A stretch of DNA of 64,000 bases, from positions 1 through 64,000 of the forward strand of contig NZ_JAGPOX010000002.1 in the NCBI RefSeq assembly GCF_019038435.1, in the 5' to 3' direction. How positions within the stretch are numbered: position 1 is the stretch's first letter; every line of letters starts with the position of its first letter. This document shows, in pieces, positions 61,002 through 64,000 of this stretch. A program made the position numbers and the translations under genes. A model generated the notes under the pieces. It was not told the DNA's origin and ran no database searches. It saw only the letters and a program-made list of their open reading frames with translations. This stretch comes from Nocardia alni (lineage in GTDB: Bacteria > Actinomycetota > Actinomycetes > Mycobacteriales > Mycobacteriaceae).

Positions 61002-61610
61002 CTAAACGGCGCGGCCCGCGGCCGCTTCTTCCTCGCGGGTCAGGCCCAGCAGGCCGATGAGCTCCTCGTGGAATTCGAACCAGACAGTGTGGTAGCTGTC
61101 GGCTATCGGGCGCGCGACAAAGCTGGTGTCGCCCGCCTGGACTCGTTCCAGCGCGTTGTCGAAACGGCGTGAGTAGTTTTCCAGTCGCGGCGCGAGCTTC
61201 GCGATCTGCTCCACCAGCGGACCGAAGGCGCGATGCAGATCCGCGAGCCGGGCGATGACCGACTGGTCGTACGCCTGGTCGGTGTGGTCGTTGGGAGCGC
61301 CGGCCTTGAGCTGCCAATCGCTGATGATCTGCTTGAGATCGGTGTTGTGGTGGTCGAATTCCTCGTAGCGGCCGGTCAATGCGTCCTGATCGATGTCGGT
61401 GCGCTCCGCGGCGACCAGCGCGGCGAGCTGGGCCCGTCCTTCCGGCGTGAGACGCACGCTCGGTTCCCCCTTGACATACCCGGCCTCACGAAGCGCGCTG
61501 AACTCGGCGAGCGTCGTGTCGGCATCGATCCCGCAGGATTCGGCAGCGAGGTCGGGAGACAGGCGTCCCTTGAGACGCGCCGCTTGCAGGATGGCGAACT
61601 CGTGAGCCAC
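61002..61610 (-). CDS. Partner of short PpdK, winged-helix-like N-terminus
   Basis: 202 residues from GTG 61608-61610. The N-terminal part (LAEFSALREAGYVKGEPSVRLTPEGRAQLAAL) looks like a winged helix; the rest is helical (HTDQAYDQSVIARLADLHRAFGPLVEQIAKL, then a Tyr/Arg-rich helix). It resembles the ~200-residue protein encoded beside the short ppdK in mycobacteria (Rv1126c, from memory). Thirteen bases separate it from the PPDK-like gene. It may be a structural or regulatory subunit, comparable in position to the small third component of phenylphosphate synthase (inference). Confidence 0.6.
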   Translation of the reverse strand: MAHEFAILQAARLKGRLSPDLAAESCGIDADTTLAEFSALREAGYVKGEPSVRLTPEGRAQLAALVAAERTDIDQDALTGRYEEFDHHNTDLKQIISDWQLKAGAPNDHTDQAYDQSVIARLADLHRAFGPLVEQIAKLAPRLENYSRRFDNALERVQAGDTSFVARPIADSYHTVWFEFHEELIGLLGLTREEEAAAGRAV

Positions 61611-61658
61611 GGAATTCCCCTCTTCTCTCTGTCGTCGCAACTTTTATCTAACACCCGA

Positions 61659-61676
61659 TCGTCTAGTGGTAGACTA
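61659..61676. promoter_or_regulatory. MarR-type operator, TCGTCTA-N4-TAGACTA
   Basis: Near-perfect palindrome (6 of 7 arm positions) between the divergent PPDK operon and phosphatase operon. Confidence 0.65.
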
Positions 61677-61730
61677 AATCGAGCTTAGCTGAGAGGTCGA
61701 TCACATGTCTACCAAGGGAGTGAGCCGGGG

Positions 61731-62312
61731 ATGCATCTGGTCCTGATGCGGCACGGTGAACCGGTCCGTGACGCCGCGGATGCCCTCGATCCGGCGCTGT
61801 CCGGGCGCGGTGCGGATCAGGTATCGGCCGCCGTGCCGTATGTCCTGGCGGCGGGGATCGAGGTCATCTACAGTTCGCCGCAAATGCGAGCCAGGCAGAC
61901 GGCGGAGATGGTTGCCGAGCCGCTCGGGCTGCCGATCGTGTTCGATGACGCGCTCGTCGAATTCGACCATGGTGCACCTTACGTCCACTACGACGACGCG
62001 CAGGCCGATGTGTGGCGGCACTACCTGGCAGGGGACCTCACCCCCTGGGGCACGACCGCCGCGCAGTTCCATGACCGGGTCTCACTCGTCATGAATCGGA
62101 TTGCGACCGAACAGGCCGGTCGGCGCGTGCTGGTGGTGTGCCATGGCGGCGTGATCAATGTCTGGACGTGTCAACTCTTCGGTGTCCCGGATCGGCTTCG
62201 GGTCATGGAGCCGGGGTACGCCTCGCTGCATCGTTACGAGCGCGAGGACGACGTCTGGTCCGTGCGGAGCTTGAACGAGGTCGCGCCGGTCCGGGTCTCG
62301 ACACTCAAATAG
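61731..62312 (+). CDS. Cytoplasmic histidine phosphatase (phosphoglycerate-mutase-like)
   Basis: 193 residues: catalytic LVLMRHGEPV (His about residue 8), SGRGADQVSAAVPYV, IYSSPQMRARQTAEMV, acid Glu in ALVEFDHG and second His in LVVCHGGVINVW. Complete active site. It is divergent from the PPDK-like operon over a shared operator; it could remove phosphate from pathway intermediates or recycle by-products. A degenerate paralogue follows at 62372. Confidence 0.85.
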   Translation: MHLVLMRHGEPVRDAADALDPALSGRGADQVSAAVPYVLAAGIEVIYSSPQMRARQTAEMVAEPLGLPIVFDDALVEFDHGAPYVHYDDAQADVWRHYLAGDLTPWGTTAAQFHDRVSLVMNRIATEQAGRRVLVVCHGGVINVWTCQLFGVPDRLRVMEPGYASLHRYEREDDVWSVRSLNEVAPVRVSTLK

Positions 62313-62327
62313 TCTAACGATAGAGTA
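62310..62327. promoter_or_regulatory. MarR-type operator, TAGTCTA-N4-TAGAGTA
   Basis: One of the best matches: both half-sites conform fully, spacer ACGA. It overlaps the stop codon of the phosphatase gene and precedes the degenerate paralogue and the 2-oxoacid dehydrogenase genes. Confidence 0.7.
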
Positions 62328-62371
62328 ATGATGGCGCGACCTTCCCGCGTGACGGTTTCCGAGGAGTGGCA

Positions 62372-62812
62372 ATGGAGTTGGCGGTGATCAGTATCGACGC
62401 CGGGCAGAGTCAGTTCGATGCCGGCGCGATCGAGGCACTCGCAACACGGTTGAGCGATACGTCGTGGTCGGCCGTGTATGTGTCCGCCGACCTGGCGGGG
62501 ACTGTACGCGGCCTGGATGGTTTTCCCGGCCCGTCCCCGGACGTCGTCACCACGCTCGACCTGGAGCGAGTGATCTCCGATCACTCGGGCGGACATGTTC
62601 TCGCGGTGGCGGATCCACAGTCGATCCGTGCGCTCGCGGCTGGAACGTATGACGTCGCCGTGGAGGTCGTCCCGCTTCCCGAACCCGGTTCCCTTACTTG
62701 TTTTCGTGCCAGTCGCAGCGGCGTCCGGAGCGTGATCTGTGTCAACGACACACTTCATCTCTCGGCAGCGGCCGCTGATGCCACATCGCGAGAGGATGCG
62801 CAAATCTCATGA
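62372..62812 (+). CDS. Histidine-phosphatase-fold protein lacking catalytic residues
   Basis: 146 residues from ATG 62372 (GAGGAG 5 bases upstream). It follows the phosphatase fold: VISIDAGQSQFDAGAIEALAT, then WSAVYVSADLAGTVRGLDG, HVLAVADPQSIRALAAG. The RHG motif is replaced by SIDAGQ, and the second His by VADPQS, so catalysis is not expected. It may act as a regulator, chaperone or binding partner of the active enzyme at 61731. Identification rests on pattern alone. Confidence 0.5.
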   Translation: MELAVISIDAGQSQFDAGAIEALATRLSDTSWSAVYVSADLAGTVRGLDGFPGPSPDVVTTLDLERVISDHSGGHVLAVADPQSIRALAAGTYDVAVEVVPLPEPGSLTCFRASRSGVRSVICVNDTLHLSAAAADATSREDAQIS

Positions 62813-62855
62813 CCGACTTCGAAGGGCAGCCCGTGACACCAGAGGAGGTCGGTGC

Positions 62856-63884
62856 ATGACCAGCGCGACCCGAGCGGTGACAACCGGGGCGAATGTGCCG
62901 GACGTCGAGGCGCTGAGCCGTATGTACACGCTGATGTGCACTACCGCGCTCGCCGATCAGAAATCGGTTGCCGAGTCCAAGGCAGGCCGCCTGCAGGCCG
63001 CGTTCTATCCGATCCGCGGTATGGAAGCGGTATGCGCCGCGCTGGGCGAGGTTCTCGGACCGCGCGATCGATTGGTGTCGACCTATCGGAACCTCGGCGA
63101 CGCCCTGGCGAAGGGCGCCTCGTTGCGGTCCATCATGGCCGAGCTCTACGGCCGTCGCGCCGGTCTGTCCCGGGGTAAGGGCGGCCCGATGCATTTGCAG
63201 GACCCGGCGATCGGCTTCACCGCGACCACCGGGGTCGTGGGTTCCGGCCTGCCGATCGCGGTCGGCCTGGCGATGGCGGCGCAACTCGATGACGACCACT
63301 CCGCGACGGTGGTGACCTTCGGCGACGGCGCGACCTCGATCGGGGCCTGGCACGAAGCGATGAATTTCGCTGGTCTGTGGCAGTTGCCCATCGTGTTCGT
63401 GTGCCAGAACAACCAGTGGGGTGAACACACGCCGATCGCACGCTACGCCGCGAACACGGACCTCGCGGCGCGAGCGGCTGCGTATTCGATCCCCGCGCAG
63501 AAGGTCGACGGCTTCGATCCGATGGCTGCTCTCGGTGCGCTTCGCGCGGCCGTCACCCGCGTGCGGGCGGGCGAGGGGCCGGTCTTCCTGGAATTCCTCC
63601 ACTACCGATTGACCGGGCATACCGGCACCGCCGATTTCAGCTATGTCCCGCAGGACGAGCTGAAGGCCGCGATGGAACGCGACCCGGCGCCCGCGTTCCG
63701 CGCGTGGCTGCTGGCACAGGGGCACTTGAACGAGCGGCAGATCGCCGACATCGAGGAGCAGGCGCGGCTGACGGTCGAGGACGCGTTCAGCTACGCGGCG
63801 GGGTGCGAGCTGCCCGCCGCGTCCGATATCTACACCGACGTCTTCGCCGACGACACCTGGGTGAGGAGCCTGCACAATGACTGA
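62856..63884 (+). CDS. 2-oxoacid (pyruvate/acetoin) dehydrogenase E1 alpha subunit
   Basis: 342 residues from ATG 62856 (AGAGGAGG upstream). Thiamine diphosphate/metal motif VTFGDGATSIGAWHEAMNFAGLWQLPIVFVCQNNQWG; earlier FYPIRGMEAVCAALGEVLG and STYRNLGDALAKG; then RLTGHTGTADFSY. Belongs to the AcoA/PdhA/BkdA family. It would decarboxylate a 2-oxo acid produced at the end of the pathway, or cleave acetoin. Followed by the beta subunit with an 8-base overlap. Confidence 0.85.
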   Translation: MTSATRAVTTGANVPDVEALSRMYTLMCTTALADQKSVAESKAGRLQAAFYPIRGMEAVCAALGEVLGPRDRLVSTYRNLGDALAKGASLRSIMAELYGRRAGLSRGKGGPMHLQDPAIGFTATTGVVGSGLPIAVGLAMAAQLDDDHSATVVTFGDGATSIGAWHEAMNFAGLWQLPIVFVCQNNQWGEHTPIARYAANTDLAARAAAYSIPAQKVDGFDPMAALGALRAAVTRVRAGEGPVFLEFLHYRLTGHTGTADFSYVPQDELKAAMERDPAPAFRAWLLAQGHLNERQIADIEEQARLTVEDAFSYAAGCELPAASDIYTDVFADDTWVRSLHND

Positions 63885-64000
63885 CGCCACCGTGGCCGCC
63901 GACAGCGAGCCGAACCCCACGATGACGATGGCCGCGGCGCTGAACTCGGCGTTCCACCTCGCCATGGAGAACAACGACAAGATCGTGGTACTCGGCGAGG
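63877..64000 (+). CDS. 2-oxoacid dehydrogenase E1 beta subunit, N-terminal fragment
   Basis: The ATG at 63877-63879 opens a frame MTDATVAADSEPNPTMTMAA..., whose MAAALNSAFHLAMENNDKIV segment is typical of transketolase-like E1 beta subunits. It runs off the window, so the gene continues beyond 64000. Confidence 0.7.
   Translation, partial: MTDATVAADSEPNPTMTMAAALNSAFHLAMENNDKIVVLGE

Overview
The window looks like a piece of a draft assembly from a high-GC, mycolate-containing actinomycete, most likely Nocardia or a close Rhodococcus-type relative. Support comes from the GC-rich coding, frequent GTG/TTG starts, ATGA/GTGA operon overlaps, a DUF3068 (PorA-type) protein, a four-gene conservon, DUF4254 and DUF4192 proteins, and a short ppdK gene with the small partner known from mycobacteria. 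The first 37 bases are not biological: they match a Nextera/Tn5 sequencing adapter with one mismatch, so the window begins at a contig edge and the first gene is cut there.

Positions 1-14576 are the right-hand part of an integrated mobile element. It carries a Prim-Pol primase, a ParB-like protein, DUF4254, DUF932, an N6-adenine-type DNA methyltransferase, a decayed ComM/Mg-chelatase-like gene, a DprA-like protein, DUF4192, a pentapeptide-repeat protein and a tyrosine recombinase. It ends in the 3' part of a tRNA gene, as expected for attR of a tRNA-targeted element. Two long nested hairpins of the same design (near 6.7 and 10.85 kb) lie inside it.

Positions 14.7-20.0 kb hold a tandem-domain TetR regulator divergent from an operon of SCP-x-type thiolase, acyl-CoA ligase and quinone oxidoreductase. 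From about 21 to 64 kb almost every transcription unit looks catabolic: cytochromes P450 (two), short-chain dehydrogenases (four), SnoaL-like proteins (three), VOC, luciferase-like and ThuA-like proteins, a flavoprotein dehydrogenase, a second acyl-CoA ligase, lipocalin/CrtC-like proteins, an APH-type kinase, histidine phosphatases and the start of a thiamine-dependent 2-oxoacid dehydrogenase. A conservon sits in the middle.

The most unusual content is five paralogous 536-591-residue proteins (29.4, 43.5, 45.2, 49.9 and 52.1 kb). Each has the rifampin-phosphotransferase-like substrate region and a swivelling phosphohistidine domain but no ATP-grasp domain. A sixth gene (59.6 kb) encodes the complementary half: a PPDK ATP-grasp domain plus swivel domain with no PEP-binding barrel. 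This suggests a split, multi-substrate phosphotransferase system, analogous in layout to phenylphosphate synthase, that activates hydroxyl groups for breakdown. Most promoters of the 21-62 kb region share an 18-bp palindrome, TAGTCTA-N4-TAGAnTA, and two paralogous MarR regulators are encoded here, so the region is probably one MarR-controlled regulon.
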